DNA of 64,000 bases from CAILUG01 sp038125665 (GTDB lineage Bacteria > Pseudomonadota > Gammaproteobacteria > Pseudomonadales > Pseudohongiellaceae), in the NCBI GenBank assembly GCA_038125665.1, contig JAYPEI010000002.1, forward strand, positions 1 through 64,000. Direction: 5' to 3'. Within the stretch, counting starts at the first letter, position 1. Each line of letters begins with the position of its first letter. The notes under the pieces are model-generated. The model worked only from the letters and a program-made list of their open reading frames with translations, searched no databases and was not told the origin of the DNA. Below are positions 25,938-35,645 of this stretch, piece by piece. The translations under genes were made by a program, and so were the position numbers.

Positions 25938-28196
25938 ATGACAGAGTTAACCACAATAAATCAGGAAGGAATCGAAAAAATACCATTACGTAGCTTTGTC
26001 GAACAAGCCTACCTAAATTACTCCATGTACGTGATCAATGATCGCGCTCTGCCTCATCTGGCGGATGGATTAAAGCCTGTACAAAGACGTATAGTCTATG
26101 CGATGAGTGAGCTGGGACTGAAGAATTCCTCCAAACATAAGAAGAGTGCTCGCACGATTGGAGATGTAATTGGTAAATTTCACCCCCATGGTGATTCTGC
26201 TTGTTATGAAGCCATGGTGTTGATGGCTCAGCCCTTTTCTTATCGTTATCCATTAGTAGATGGACAAGGTAATTGGGGCTCTCCAGACGACCCTAAGTCC
26301 TTTGCAGCAATGCGGTACACAGAATCACGACTTCAACAATACGCAGAGGTATTACTTACTGAACTCGGCCAGAATACTGTGGATTGGAAGCCGAATTTCG
26401 ATGGCGAGCTTGAGGAGCCAGTGCTCATGCCAGCTCGCCTACCCAATATCTTGCTCAATGGTGGGAGTGGGATTGCAGTTGGAATGGCTACGGATATCCC
26501 TCCTCACAATCTAACAGAAGTCGCTCAAGCTTGTATCAAATTATTAGAGACCCCCCTTGCTGATACAGCTACATTAATGCAATTTGTCAAAGGTCCCGAT
26601 TTTCCAACTGCTGCAGACATTATCACTCCCGCTGAGGAGATAGAAGAAATTTACAATTCAGGTAAAGGTATAGTGAAGTGTCGAGCAGCATGGCACAAAG
26701 AAGATGGGGATATAGTGATTACAGCACTACCTTACCAAGTGAGTGGAAGCAAAGTATTAGAGCAAATTGCAGCTCAAATGCAAAAAAAGAAATTGCCGAT
26801 GGTTGTAGATTTGCGTGATGAATCAGACCATGAAAACCCAACAAGAATTGTGATTATACCCCGGTCAAATCGAATAGACTTTGATGCGGTGATGGGACAT
26901 CTGTTTGTGACCACAGATTTGGAGAAGAGTTATCGAATTAACCTAAACATGATTGGAATTGACGGACTTCCTAAAGTCAGAGGGCTCGTTGAGATTCTAA
27001 AAGAGTGGTTAGAGTTTCGTACTCAAACTGTCACTCGCCGGCTAGAATATAGGCTTGAGCGTATCGTGGCGCGATTACATATTCTTGAAGCATTATTGAT
27101 CGCGTATTTAAATATTGATGAAGTTATAGGAATAATTCGAACAGAAGATGAACCCAAAAAAGTCTTAATGGTTCGATTTAATCTTTCTGATCGACAAGCT
27201 GAGGCTATTTTAGAATTAAAGCTGCGAAATCTAGCTAAGCTGGAAGAAATACAAATCCGAGGAGAGCAAGATAGTCTGGACAGTGAGCGCGTAGATATTC
27301 AGTTGACCTTGCAATCAAAAAGTCGCATGAAGACTTTGATCAAAAAAGAGATTAAAGATGCGATGGATAAGTTTGGCGATGTGCGCCGATCAAAACTAAT
27401 AAAAGCATCAGAGGCACAGGCATTTTCTGAAACAGAATTGATCAGTACAGATCCTGTAACTATCGTACTTTCTGAAGCTGGCTGGGTTCGGGCGGCTAAA
27501 GGACATGAAGTGGATCCAGAGGCATTACAGTATCGGGGCGGAGATAAGCTTAGGCAGGCTGTTAAAGGTCGCTCCAACCAAAATGTCGTTTTTATTGACT
27601 CTACGGGAAGAGCCTATACTCTGGCAGCTCATTCTTTGCCCTCTGCTAGAGGTATGGGAGAACCATTAACAGGTCGAGTTAATCCGCCTTCAGGTGCTAA
27701 TTTTGAGGGAGTCATCATTGGCGATATGGGCCAGAGAGTATTACTAGCTTCGGATGCTGGTTATGGATTTGTTACTCGCATGGAGGATCTGTTCGGGAAA
27801 AATCGTGCTGGTAAAGCAGTACTAAGTTTGTCCAAGGGTAGTCAGGTGGTTACTCCTGTCACTTTAGATGCCAAATCGGCGGAACAACAGATAGTTGCTA
27901 TAGCTAATGATGGGCGAATGCTAGTGATTAATGCAGGGGAGCTACCAGAATTGGCCAAGGGTAAAGGAAATAAGATTATCGGTATTCATAGTGCGAAAGT
28001 GCAGAGTAGAGAAGAGTTTGTGATCGCATACGCCATTATGGATCCTGAGAAAACTTTAATTTTGAGCTCTGGAAAACGCTTTATAAGACTAAGCTATCAA
28101 GAGTTAGAACCTTATAGAGGGGAGAGAGGACGTAGGGGTAGCAAACTTCCTCGGGGGTTCCAGAAAGTTGATAAAGTAGAGGTCGAGAAAAAATAA
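25938..28196 (+). CDS. parC: DNA topoisomerase IV subunit A
   Basis: ParC is the DNA-cleaving subunit of topoisomerase IV; 752 residues match E. coli. The catalytic tyrosine is Tyr127 in FAAMRYTES. The quinolone-resistance region reads HPHGDSACYEAM with Ser87 and Glu91, the unmutated residues, so no target-site resistance is visible here. The C-terminal domain has the GyrA/ParC beta-pinwheel repeats. It immediately follows parE. Confidence 0.97.
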   Translation: MTELTTINQEGIEKIPLRSFVEQAYLNYSMYVINDRALPHLADGLKPVQRRIVYAMSELGLKNSSKHKKSARTIGDVIGKFHPHGDSACYEAMVLMAQPFSYRYPLVDGQGNWGSPDDPKSFAAMRYTESRLQQYAEVLLTELGQNTVDWKPNFDGELEEPVLMPARLPNILLNGGSGIAVGMATDIPPHNLTEVAQACIKLLETPLADTATLMQFVKGPDFPTAADIITPAEEIEEIYNSGKGIVKCRAAWHKEDGDIVITALPYQVSGSKVLEQIAAQMQKKKLPMVVDLRDESDHENPTRIVIIPRSNRIDFDAVMGHLFVTTDLEKSYRINLNMIGIDGLPKVRGLVEILKEWLEFRTQTVTRRLEYRLERIVARLHILEALLIAYLNIDEVIGIIRTEDEPKKVLMVRFNLSDRQAEAILELKLRNLAKLEEIQIRGEQDSLDSERVDIQLTLQSKSRMKTLIKKEIKDAMDKFGDVRRSKLIKASEAQAFSETELISTDPVTIVLSEAGWVRAAKGHEVDPEALQYRGGDKLRQAVKGRSNQNVVFIDSTGRAYTLAAHSLPSARGMGEPLTGRVNPPSGANFEGVIIGDMGQRVLLASDAGYGFVTRMEDLFGKNRAGKAVLSLSKGSQVVTPVTLDAKSAEQQIVAIANDGRMLVINAGELPELAKGKGNKIIGIHSAKVQSREEFVIAYAIMDPEKTLILSSGKRFIRLSYQELEPYRGERGRRGSKLPRGFQKVDKVEVEKK

Positions 28197-28367
28197 TAAG
28201 AAGAAAGGTTGCACGCGTAAGCCTGAGATTAGTTTCAAGCTAATCATATCTGGAAAGACTTTATTATCAGGCAGAAGTACACTTAGAGTAATAAAGCAGA
28301 ACGACAATATGACATCCTGAGTTATTTACTAACTGTCTGTCGTCTTTGTCTCTTCTTTCTAAATTGA

Positions 28368-29720
28368 TTAACTCTCGCGAACTGAGTTATATTGTGAACG
28401 AGGTAGGAGATGTTTACATTGACGAGTAATCAGCTCTGCATGACTACCGCTTTCATGTTCAATAGTGAATGCTACTAAATCTAGCTGTTGTTGACCTAAG
28501 TTCAATTTTTGAGTTGGGCAATTATTAAAGTGTGAAGACCCTCCAGCCAAATTGAAACTGATCTCACTGGCCAAGATTGTTCCTGGTTCAGAGAATGGCA
28601 ACATTAAATAGCTCAAGTCCACTGGTCTCCCAAGCACTGCTTCATCTCTCGAAGGTTTTCGTCCTTCTTTGTGTAATTTCCATAAAGCACAGTAAAAACA
28701 ATCTCCACTGTGTATTACTTGATGGAATTCAAGAGTCTGAGAATGAGCAGCTTTATGACGTTTAGCTACCTCCTTCATTATCTGGGCGAATAATTGTGCA
28801 CAGCATGTTGCATTAAAGGCATGGTCGTCACCACAATGACGAACATCAAAGCTGACTAGCGCACAATGCCCATCGAGTCGTAATACAACGCCTTGATATA
28901 GCTGAGCTGCTTGACGTAAATAGAACTGAAATTCCTGTAGTAACTTAGATAAAGTGGAAGGATGCAGTAATTCGATAGCATTGTGGATATTGAACACTTC
29001 GACGAGAAGTAACGTACTCATTCGACGTTCAGCACGAAGTGATAGTCTTTCAATTGCTCGAGGATCCGGTAGGCCAACCTGTTCAACACGTTTAAGTAAG
29101 GCCTCACGTTCTTGCAGAAAGGCTTTGACACTAGCTTGAACATCTGCAAATTCACGCATATCTGGAACTGGTAGTTCCTCTTCCAAACTGTAACCTTCAT
29201 CTAGTTGCATACCTATACCAAGTAAACCACGCTGATATTGCCGTACGGCCAGAAAGGAAAATAGGTAAATAAGAGGCAAACCTAACAGGATGATTACCAG
29301 GAAGCTCAACATGGGGCGGCTCATGGTATTTTCTAGTAACGAGGGGTCCAAGACCACGATGACTTTCCCGGCAACTGCTTCTTGTAATGTGATAGGTGCC
29401 TCGTAGCGAGGGCCATTGGGTAAGGCGTTGTTATCAGCACTAGAAGCCAGAAGACGATTATCGACATCAGTCACGGTAACACTAGCTACACCCGGCTCTT
29501 TGGCCAATTGTGTTAGTACGACATTTAGACCCAATAAATCATTAGAGAGCACTAATTCAGTCACAGAGCTTGCTGTCTGGCCAGCCATTAGCTGCCCAAG
29601 AATGCCTGTTTGCTGTTCTAGGCTACGGTCTAATTGTAGTTTCATACCAAACCACATAGCCCCTAATAGACAAATAAAAAGTGTGGAGAAAGCTAAAGCA
29701 AATTTATTTTTTAAATTCAT
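28368..29720 (-). CDS. membrane sensor protein with degenerate class III cyclase-like domain
   Basis: 450 residues: an N-terminal helix (about 9-28), an extracytoplasmic region of about 110 residues, a second helix near 135-155, then cytoplasm. The external part (GQLMAGQTASSVTELVLSND and VASVTVTDVDNRLLASS) resembles the SMP/AhpA (YtjB) type, which I recall near parC in Pseudomonas. Residues about 225-430 resemble an adenylyl/guanylyl cyclase fold: STLLLVEVFNI in the place of the first metal-binding strand, and GVVLRLDGHCALVSFD where active enzymes have GDGxMAxF. The metal aspartate pair is not evident, so catalysis is doubtful. The fold is inference. The protein has no obvious partner. Confidence 0.6.
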   Translation of the reverse strand: MNLKNKFALAFSTLFICLLGAMWFGMKLQLDRSLEQQTGILGQLMAGQTASSVTELVLSNDLLGLNVVLTQLAKEPGVASVTVTDVDNRLLASSADNNALPNGPRYEAPITLQEAVAGKVIVVLDPSLLENTMSRPMLSFLVIILLGLPLIYLFSFLAVRQYQRGLLGIGMQLDEGYSLEEELPVPDMREFADVQASVKAFLQEREALLKRVEQVGLPDPRAIERLSLRAERRMSTLLLVEVFNIHNAIELLHPSTLSKLLQEFQFYLRQAAQLYQGVVLRLDGHCALVSFDVRHCGDDHAFNATCCAQLFAQIMKEVAKRHKAAHSQTLEFHQVIHSGDCFYCALWKLHKEGRKPSRDEAVLGRPVDLSYLMLPFSEPGTILASEISFNLAGGSSHFNNCPTQKLNLGQQQLDLVAFTIEHESGSHAELITRQCKHLLPRSQYNSVRES

Positions 29721-29799
29721 ACGATTTCATCATTTACTAAGCTCAATCAGAGTGCCCTGTTAACCTTTAAGAGAGCTAAATTCATAGTTATCAATGACA

Positions 29800-30789
29800 T
29801 TATAAAGGAAGTTTGCTCTCTTGCCCGGCTATTTCACAAGTCAGTTTAGGTACAAGGTAGCCTGGTAGCAAAGACCGAAGCTCTAAAATTAGTTGCTTTG
29901 CATCACTGATTGACACATCGAAATGTGCAGCACCTGCAACCTTATCCAACAGGAAGAGATAATAAGGCAGAACACCAGCTTGAAAAAGTCGCAGGCTTAA
30001 AGCTTTTTGTTCATTTACAGTATCGTTTATCCCTCTTAACAGTACGGACTGGTTAAGTAATAAAAAGCCACAGTTACTTAGTCGCTTAAGTGCGTTATCT
30101 ACTTCAGAGTCAAATTCTTGGGCGTGGTTGCTGTGAAGGACTATAACTCCACGATCATGCCAAGGTTGTAGTAATTTCACTAAGCCAGAGTCTATCCGTG
30201 ACGGGATCATCACTGGTAAGCGAGTATGAAAACGTATACGTTGAAGATGTGGGATCTCTGCCAACGCTTGCAAAAGCCAAGCAAGATACTTATTGGAAGC
30301 AGCTAGAGGATCACCGCCACTGAGGATTACTTCAGTTACAGTTACATCATTTTGAATATAATCCAGTGCTTTTTGCCACTTTTCACGGCCGGGTCGATTT
30401 TCCGCATAGGGAAAATGTCGGCGGAAACAGTATCGACAGTGTATAGCACAACTGGAAGTAGTAATAAGCAATACCCTTCCAGCATACTTATGTAATAGCC
30501 CCGGTACCGGGTTAACGTTTGTTTCTCCGAGAGGGTCTTTAGAATAACCCTCTGCATCTAAAGCCTCTTGTACTTGAGGCATTGCTTGGAGTAGAAGTGG
30601 GTCGTTTCGGTCCCCTTTCTTAATTCGGTTAAGATAGGGGCGAGGGATCCTTAAGGGGAAATTATTCTTACTAGGAAAGTCAGCAGGGTCAAGATTAAGC
30701 TCCTTGCATAGCTGGGCAACCGAACTAACTGCTTGGGACAATTCTTGCTGCCAATCGGGCAGTGATTGCAAGGGAAGTACTTTAGACAT
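29800..30789 (-). CDS. epmB: EF-P (R)-beta-lysylation protein EpmB, lysine 2,3-aminomutase
   Basis: EpmB is a radical-SAM, PLP-dependent enzyme that turns (S)-alpha-lysine into (R)-beta-lysine for modification of elongation factor P. The 329 residues show CAIHCRYCF with Cys114, Cys118 and Cys121 (CxxxCxxC iron-sulfur site), LSGGDPL for SAM binding, and the PLP lysine in LLDKVAGAAHF. The shorter length separates it from catabolic lysine 2,3-aminomutases. It is divergent from efp, and its partner epmA follows efp. Confidence 0.95.
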   Translation of the reverse strand: MSKVLPLQSLPDWQQELSQAVSSVAQLCKELNLDPADFPSKNNFPLRIPRPYLNRIKKGDRNDPLLLQAMPQVQEALDAEGYSKDPLGETNVNPVPGLLHKYAGRVLLITTSSCAIHCRYCFRRHFPYAENRPGREKWQKALDYIQNDVTVTEVILSGGDPLAASNKYLAWLLQALAEIPHLQRIRFHTRLPVMIPSRIDSGLVKLLQPWHDRGVIVLHSNHAQEFDSEVDNALKRLSNCGFLLLNQSVLLRGINDTVNEQKALSLRLFQAGVLPYYLFLLDKVAGAAHFDVSISDAKQLILELRSLLPGYLVPKLTCEIAGQESKLPL

Positions 30790-31126
30790 GCTGCATTTAC
30801 CCTGTTTTTTTATATTATCGGTTATTCAAACTAATCAGACCATAGAGTGAGGGGAGGAGGTCGATATTAGGTCAACTGGAATGAGAGTTAGTTCAGAAGA
30901 GTGATATCACTGACCCCCCCAGCTAGTTTGAGCATGATAAAGAGAAAAGCATATTTAACTTAAGTCACCCCCAAAGAGTCAAAGATGAGTTTGTATCTCA
31001 CAAATTCCATTGGGTAAATCCTTATTTCTGTGCCGAAAGCTGGAATATATCCCCAATTTCCGAGTATTATGTGCGGCATTCTAGATGCAGGCATTTGCTA
31101 GTATCTGCTTCTTTCCGAGGTATTTA
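30790..31126. other. divergent epmB/efp intergenic region
   Basis: Non-coding stretch between epmB and efp, which should hold promoters for both. A perfect 12-base palindrome AGTGATATCACT lies at 30900-30911 and could be a protein-binding site, but I cannot assign it. The in-frame ATG at 31085 upstream of efp is not the true start. Confidence 0.45.
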
Positions 31127-31699
31127 ATGGCTACTTTTTCAACTAATGAGTTTAAGTCCGGTCTAAAAGTGATGCTGGATGGTGACCCTTGTTCCATCAT
31201 TGAAAACGAATACGTCAAGCCGGGTAAAGGTCAAGCTTTCAACCGTGTCAGGCTCCGTAACCTTAAAAATGGTCGCGTTTGGGAACGTACCTTCAAGAGT
31301 GGTGAGTCATTGGAGGGAGCAGATGTGCTCGAGGCAGATTTTGAGTTTCTGTATAGCGATGGTGAGTTCTGGCATTTCATGAAAACTGATGGTAGTTTTG
31401 AACAAGTTGCTGCTGATCAAGCTGCGGTAGCAGATACAATGGATTGGCTAAAAGAGCAGGAAGTCTATCTGGTTACGGTTTGGAACGATGCTCCGATAGC
31501 CGTTTCCCCACCGAATTTCGTGGAGCTAGAAGTCATTGAAACTGACCCAGGTATACGAGGTGACACTGCTACTGGTGGTACTAAGCCTGCAAAATTGACT
31601 TCTGGTGCTGTCGTTAAAGTACCACTCTTCGTAGAAACGGGTGATGTACTACGTGTAGATACTCGAACTGGCGAATACGTCAGCCGTGCCAAGAAGTAA
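31127..31699 (+). CDS. efp: translation elongation factor P
   Basis: EF-P rescues ribosomes stalled at polyproline sequences. From ATG 31127 the protein is 190 residues and begins MATFSTNEFKSG as in homologues. GAGG lies 7 bases upstream, whereas the in-frame ATG at 31085 would add 14 residues foreign to the family. The tip loop KPGKGQ places the modified residue at Lys34, exactly the lysine beta-lysylated by EpmA/EpmB. The three OB-type domains are complete, ending GEYVSRAKK. epmA follows 18 bases later. Confidence 0.97.
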   Translation: MATFSTNEFKSGLKVMLDGDPCSIIENEYVKPGKGQAFNRVRLRNLKNGRVWERTFKSGESLEGADVLEADFEFLYSDGEFWHFMKTDGSFEQVAADQAAVADTMDWLKEQEVYLVTVWNDAPIAVSPPNFVELEVIETDPGIRGDTATGGTKPAKLTSGAVVKVPLFVETGDVLRVDTRTGEYVSRAKK

Positions 31700-31717
31700 A
31701 AGGTAGAAGCTAGACTT

Positions 31718-32707
31718 ATGACTCTCTGGCAGCCATCTGCAAGCCTTGACCGGCTGGCTGCCAGAGCAACACTTAATGCAGAAATTCGAGCTTTCTTTGC
31801 AGCCCGTCAAGTGCTAGAAGTTGAAACTCCCTTGTTAGCCCCCTTTTCTGGCACAGACCCTGCAATTGATCCGATAAAGGCGACTTATCATCCCATCCCG
31901 GTGCGAAACTTACCTGAGCAGCATAATGTTCATTCAAAAGGACAAACCCTTTATTTACAAACTTCCCCAGAATTTGCCATGAAGCGGCTTATAGCTGCTG
32001 GGAGTGGCTCCATCTATCAGTTAGGAAAAGCGGTGAGAAATGGTGAAAAGGGGGTACGTCATAATCCAGAATTTACCATGTTGGAGTGGTACCGTGTTCA
32101 ATTTTCACTGGAACAGCTAATTATGGAAGTTACTGATCTGCTGGCTACAGTAACCAATTACCAGAAGACAACGACTTGTACCTATAAATCACTTTTCCAA
32201 AAATACCTTGGGATAAATCCACACACCTCACCTGATGCTGAGTTACAAGCTCTTTTATCGCAGCATTTGGAGTTACATCAAGAAGTGCAGGACAGAGCGA
32301 CATGTTTGGATCTGCTCTTTGCGCAAGTCATTGAACCAAAATTAATGTCTCCTACTTTTATTATTGATTACCCACGGTGTATGGCTGCGCTTGCGGAAGT
32401 TGTCCCTAATAAGGAGGGAGAATTGATTACTAGGCGCTTTGAGTTGATAGTTAATGGAATGGAAATTGCTAATGGGTATCAAGAGCTGTGTGATGCCTCC
32501 GAACAGCGTCAACGGATGTTTCATGATCAGCAAGTAAGATCTACTCAAAATCTTCCCCAGCTCCCTATTGACGAAGCTTTCATTGCTGCTTTAGACGCTG
32601 GTATGCCAGCCTGTGCTGGAGTGGCTCTAGGTGTTGATAGATTATTAATGCTGGTCACGGGCGCAACTACTCTGGCAGAAGTATTAGCATTCCCATTGGC
32701 AGATTAA
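31718..32707 (+). CDS. epmA: EF-P--(R)-beta-lysine ligase
   Basis: EpmA (GenX/PoxA/YjeA) is a paralogue of the class II lysyl-tRNA synthetase catalytic core that attaches beta-lysine to EF-P Lys34. It has 329 residues and no tRNA anticodon-binding domain. Class II motifs are visible: LEVETPLLAPFSGTDPAIDP, motif 2 GEKGVRHNPEFTMLEWYR, and motif 3 GVALGVDRLLML. It directly follows efp and probably shares its transcript. Confidence 0.95.
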   Translation: MTLWQPSASLDRLAARATLNAEIRAFFAARQVLEVETPLLAPFSGTDPAIDPIKATYHPIPVRNLPEQHNVHSKGQTLYLQTSPEFAMKRLIAAGSGSIYQLGKAVRNGEKGVRHNPEFTMLEWYRVQFSLEQLIMEVTDLLATVTNYQKTTTCTYKSLFQKYLGINPHTSPDAELQALLSQHLELHQEVQDRATCLDLLFAQVIEPKLMSPTFIIDYPRCMAALAEVVPNKEGELITRRFELIVNGMEIANGYQELCDASEQRQRMFHDQQVRSTQNLPQLPIDEAFIAALDAGMPACAGVALGVDRLLMLVTGATTLAEVLAFPLAD

Positions 32708-32844
32708 TCAAGATAAGAATTAATAAGCCCCGTATAAACTTGTATACAATTAAACAATGTCCTGTCATGGTTAATTAGTTGAACTGTGGTTGCTTTCTTT
32801 GAAGTGCCCACTTAATTAGTCTAATGTTAGGAGTCTGCTCGCTT

Positions 32845-33324
32845 ATGAATAGAAATACAGCAGCAATAAATGCTACCTCATTATCATGCGTTAGGGGAAT
32901 TTCAGCTTATCCAAAACAATTTCAACCAATTGTAGAGGGAAGGTTGCGTTATAAGCTGGGTGACCATTTCAAACTTGATCAGTTTGGAGTGAACTTAACC
33001 ATTCTAGAGCCTGGTAGTCAGTCCGCCTTACGACACTGGCACCAGCAGGAAGATGAGCTCATCTTTATTCTTGAAGGCGAAGTCATTTTGATCACTGAGA
33101 TCGGTGAACAACGTCTAATTTCAGGTATGTGTGCAGGTTTTAAGGCAGGTGTTGCAGATGGTCATCATTTGCGAAATGACTCACTCGAGAATTGCCTTCT
33201 GCTGGAGATTGGTTCACGCTCAGAAGAAGAGAAAGTCACTTATCCAGATAACGATCTCAGCGTGACAAAGACCGATGGGATATTTTATGTGACTGATCGT
33301 CATGGTGTACCTTTTCTGCCATGA
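32845..33324 (+). CDS. cupin-domain protein
   Basis: A 159-residue single-domain cupin. Residues around LRHWHQQEDELIFILEGE form cupin motif 1 with HxH and E metal ligands. AGFKAGVADGHHLRNDS provides the second motif histidine. Proteins of this pattern are often annotated as transcriptional-regulator-like cupins, but no DNA-binding domain is present. I prefer the ATG at 32845; an ATG at 32824 would place the visible AGGAG inside the gene. No functional clue comes from neighbours. Confidence 0.75.
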   Translation: MNRNTAAINATSLSCVRGISAYPKQFQPIVEGRLRYKLGDHFKLDQFGVNLTILEPGSQSALRHWHQQEDELIFILEGEVILITEIGEQRLISGMCAGFKAGVADGHHLRNDSLENCLLLEIGSRSEEEKVTYPDNDLSVTKTDGIFYVTDRHGVPFLP

Positions 33325-33841
33325 GCTTTTTTAATCTGAATACCTAGACTTGTCGGCTAAGTATAGTCTAGTAGAGCAATGTAGAAACCATTCTATGACT
33401 TTTCAATGAGTCAAGATTTTTTCATTAGATGGGTGATAGGAAAATTCCTACGAAAGCACAAACAATAGACTATATCTCTAATTAGCGAGTGAAAAGTTAT
33501 GCTAATAACTGCTTTGCATTACTGGCTCTAGGGTTGATTAGATAAGCTCAACCTGAAATTTTTGTAATACTAGGTGTAGATAACCGAGCTGAATTAGCAG
33601 CAACTGATTATAGCGATGCCTTACTTAAGGAGTATGCTGTTAATTGTTATACAATTTAGGCAATAAGTACCATTCTCTAAGTGGCTTCATAGACTGATTT
33701 ACACAAGGTTCTGGTGATACTAAACCTGATACTCTAACATCCCTAGAATTAGCTTAAAATTACATTTTTTTAGAGGCTAGAGTACTGATTATATTTCACA
33801 AGACTTCCAGCCTTTTTTAGCTGTAAGGCTCCAAGTTAAAT
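33325..33841. other. intergenic stretch without a supported gene
   Basis: No start-to-stop gene of useful length was found in 517 bases. An open frame without a start codon at 33546-33659 (38 codons, including PEIFVILGVDNRAELAATDY) reads like protein sequence and could be a gene remnant. Near the M28 gene end, AGCCTT/AAGGCT at 33809-33830 makes a weak hairpin that might help termination of the reverse gene. Confidence 0.45.
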
Positions 33842-35557
33842 TTAATGATCAGTACGTCTTTTCGCTGTGGCATCTCGAGTTGCTTTGAACTCATTACCCT
33901 CATACCAATTGGGCCAGTCACTGCTCGAGGCAAGCCTAGAGCCGATATTGTAATAGAGCTCTATATCCTCAATAGCACCGCGTAAATCCCAATTTTCGTC
34001 ATACTCATCTGCTGGAGTGTGATAACGCAGATCAGTATACTCTTGCGCTCGAGTAGTTCCCCATTCGCGACCATGTTCACGACTATCTTCGCCACTTTCT
34101 GCATACAAAGCAGGAACACCAATGCGGGCAAAATTTAGATGGTCAGAGCGATAGTAGTAACCACGTTCAGGATGTGGCTCTTCGGCGACGTAACGACCAG
34201 GCTGTTGGGCGACGGCAGCTGCTAGGTAGTCCTCTAACTCGCTATTACCGAAACCAACCACCACTACGTCATTCATAGGACCAATAACGTTAAGACCATC
34301 CATATTGATGTTAGCCACTGATAGAGCAGGATCAAAAAGAGGATGTTGAGCGTACCACTGTGATCCTAAGAGACCAGATTCTTCTGCAGTTACCGCAAGA
34401 AACACGATAGTACGCTCTGGTGGTACTGCAGCACGACTATAAAGGTTACTCAAAGCTAACAGAGCAGCAGTTCCTGAGGCATTATCTAGAGCACCATTCC
34501 AAATATTATCACCATCTACCTCAGTATTAATGCCTAAATGATCCCAGTGTGCCGTGTAAATTAGCGTTTCATCAGAACGAACTGAGCCAGGGATAACACC
34601 AACTACATTATTCGAAGTGGATTTGCGGATATTATTCCTTAATGTTGCAGAAGCATGAATATCTCCCATGCTGATGGCTTGAAAGCGAGGTTGTGCTGCC
34701 TCTTTTACCAAGGCTTCATAGTCTAAGCCAGCACCTTTAAATAAATCCTGAGCAACTTTTTTTGTAATCCAGCCGATTGCTGCACTTTGATTATCTCCAT
34801 TGTCATCGGCGGTGAGTTTAATCTGCGGGCCAGACCAGCTATTTCTTACAACATCCCAACCGTATGCTGCGGGTTCAGTGTCATGGATGATGATTGCTGC
34901 TGCAGCTCCTTGCCGGGCAGCCTCTTCGAATTTATAAGGCCAACGGCCATACCAGGTCATAGTTTTGCCATTGAAAAGCTTTGGGTCACCTGTGGCAAAA
35001 CCCGGGTCATTGACGAGCATTACCACGGTTTTGCCTTTGACATCAATGTTGGCATAGTCATTCCAGTTACGTTCAGGTGCATTTATTCCATATCCCACAA
35101 AAACTAGCTCACTATCATTGAACTCTGTTACTACACGCTCTTGATAAGTGGATAGAATCATTTCGTCGCCGTAGCTGACATCTCGAATATAGTCTGAGCC
35201 GCGCAATTTAAGAACAGCTTCGCTGCCTGTGATAATCTCGGTAACAGGTACCTCTTGTAGATAGCTTTCCCCATTACCTGGCATTAGACCGGCAGCTTTG
35301 AATTCTTTTACCAGATACTTAATTGTTAGCTCCTCGCCTGGGGTTGCAGGTGCCCGGCCGCCATATTCATCACTGGCAAGTTCTTTGACATGTTTGCGTA
35401 AAATAGCATCTAGCGAATTTTCCAGGCTAGTCGAAGCCTCTGTCATAACAGCGGTCTCATCTTGGTTAGTTTCACTGCAGGAATCTAGTAGAAAAACGAA
35501 ATTGGTACAGGCTATGAAATAGAAGAGACTTATATTTAACCTTTTTCTCCTGAGCAT
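33842..35557 (-). CDS. exported M28 family metallopeptidase with PA domain
   Basis: A 571-residue secreted aminopeptidase-like protein. An N-terminal hydrophobic segment ends at LLDSC (Cys27), a possible lipobox although Asp at -2 is unusual. A protease-associated (PA) insert spans roughly residues 140-290. The M28 zinc ligands are visible: His in TAHWDHLGIN, Asp in GALDNASG, Glu-Glu in TAEESGLLG, Asp in NINMDG, and His in RYHTPADEY. It likely degrades peptides in the periplasm or outside the cell. The nearest gene upstream is another exported enzyme on the same strand, 88 bases away. Confidence 0.88.
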   Translation of the reverse strand: MLRRKRLNISLFYFIACTNFVFLLDSCSETNQDETAVMTEASTSLENSLDAILRKHVKELASDEYGGRAPATPGEELTIKYLVKEFKAAGLMPGNGESYLQEVPVTEIITGSEAVLKLRGSDYIRDVSYGDEMILSTYQERVVTEFNDSELVFVGYGINAPERNWNDYANIDVKGKTVVMLVNDPGFATGDPKLFNGKTMTWYGRWPYKFEEAARQGAAAAIIIHDTEPAAYGWDVVRNSWSGPQIKLTADDNGDNQSAAIGWITKKVAQDLFKGAGLDYEALVKEAAQPRFQAISMGDIHASATLRNNIRKSTSNNVVGVIPGSVRSDETLIYTAHWDHLGINTEVDGDNIWNGALDNASGTAALLALSNLYSRAAVPPERTIVFLAVTAEESGLLGSQWYAQHPLFDPALSVANINMDGLNVIGPMNDVVVVGFGNSELEDYLAAAVAQQPGRYVAEEPHPERGYYYRSDHLNFARIGVPALYAESGEDSREHGREWGTTRAQEYTDLRYHTPADEYDENWDLRGAIEDIELYYNIGSRLASSSDWPNWYEGNEFKATRDATAKRRTDH

Positions 35558-35645
35558 ATGATATTCCTAATGATGGGTATTATGTTGACTCTATGGTTAA
35601 TGAAAGATTAAATTATTTTAGAATAATAGTTTCAATTCTCATACC

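Noticed and set aside
28227..28245. GATTAG/CTAATC hairpin after parC
   Set aside because: A six-base AT-rich stem without a following T run is too weak to call a terminator.
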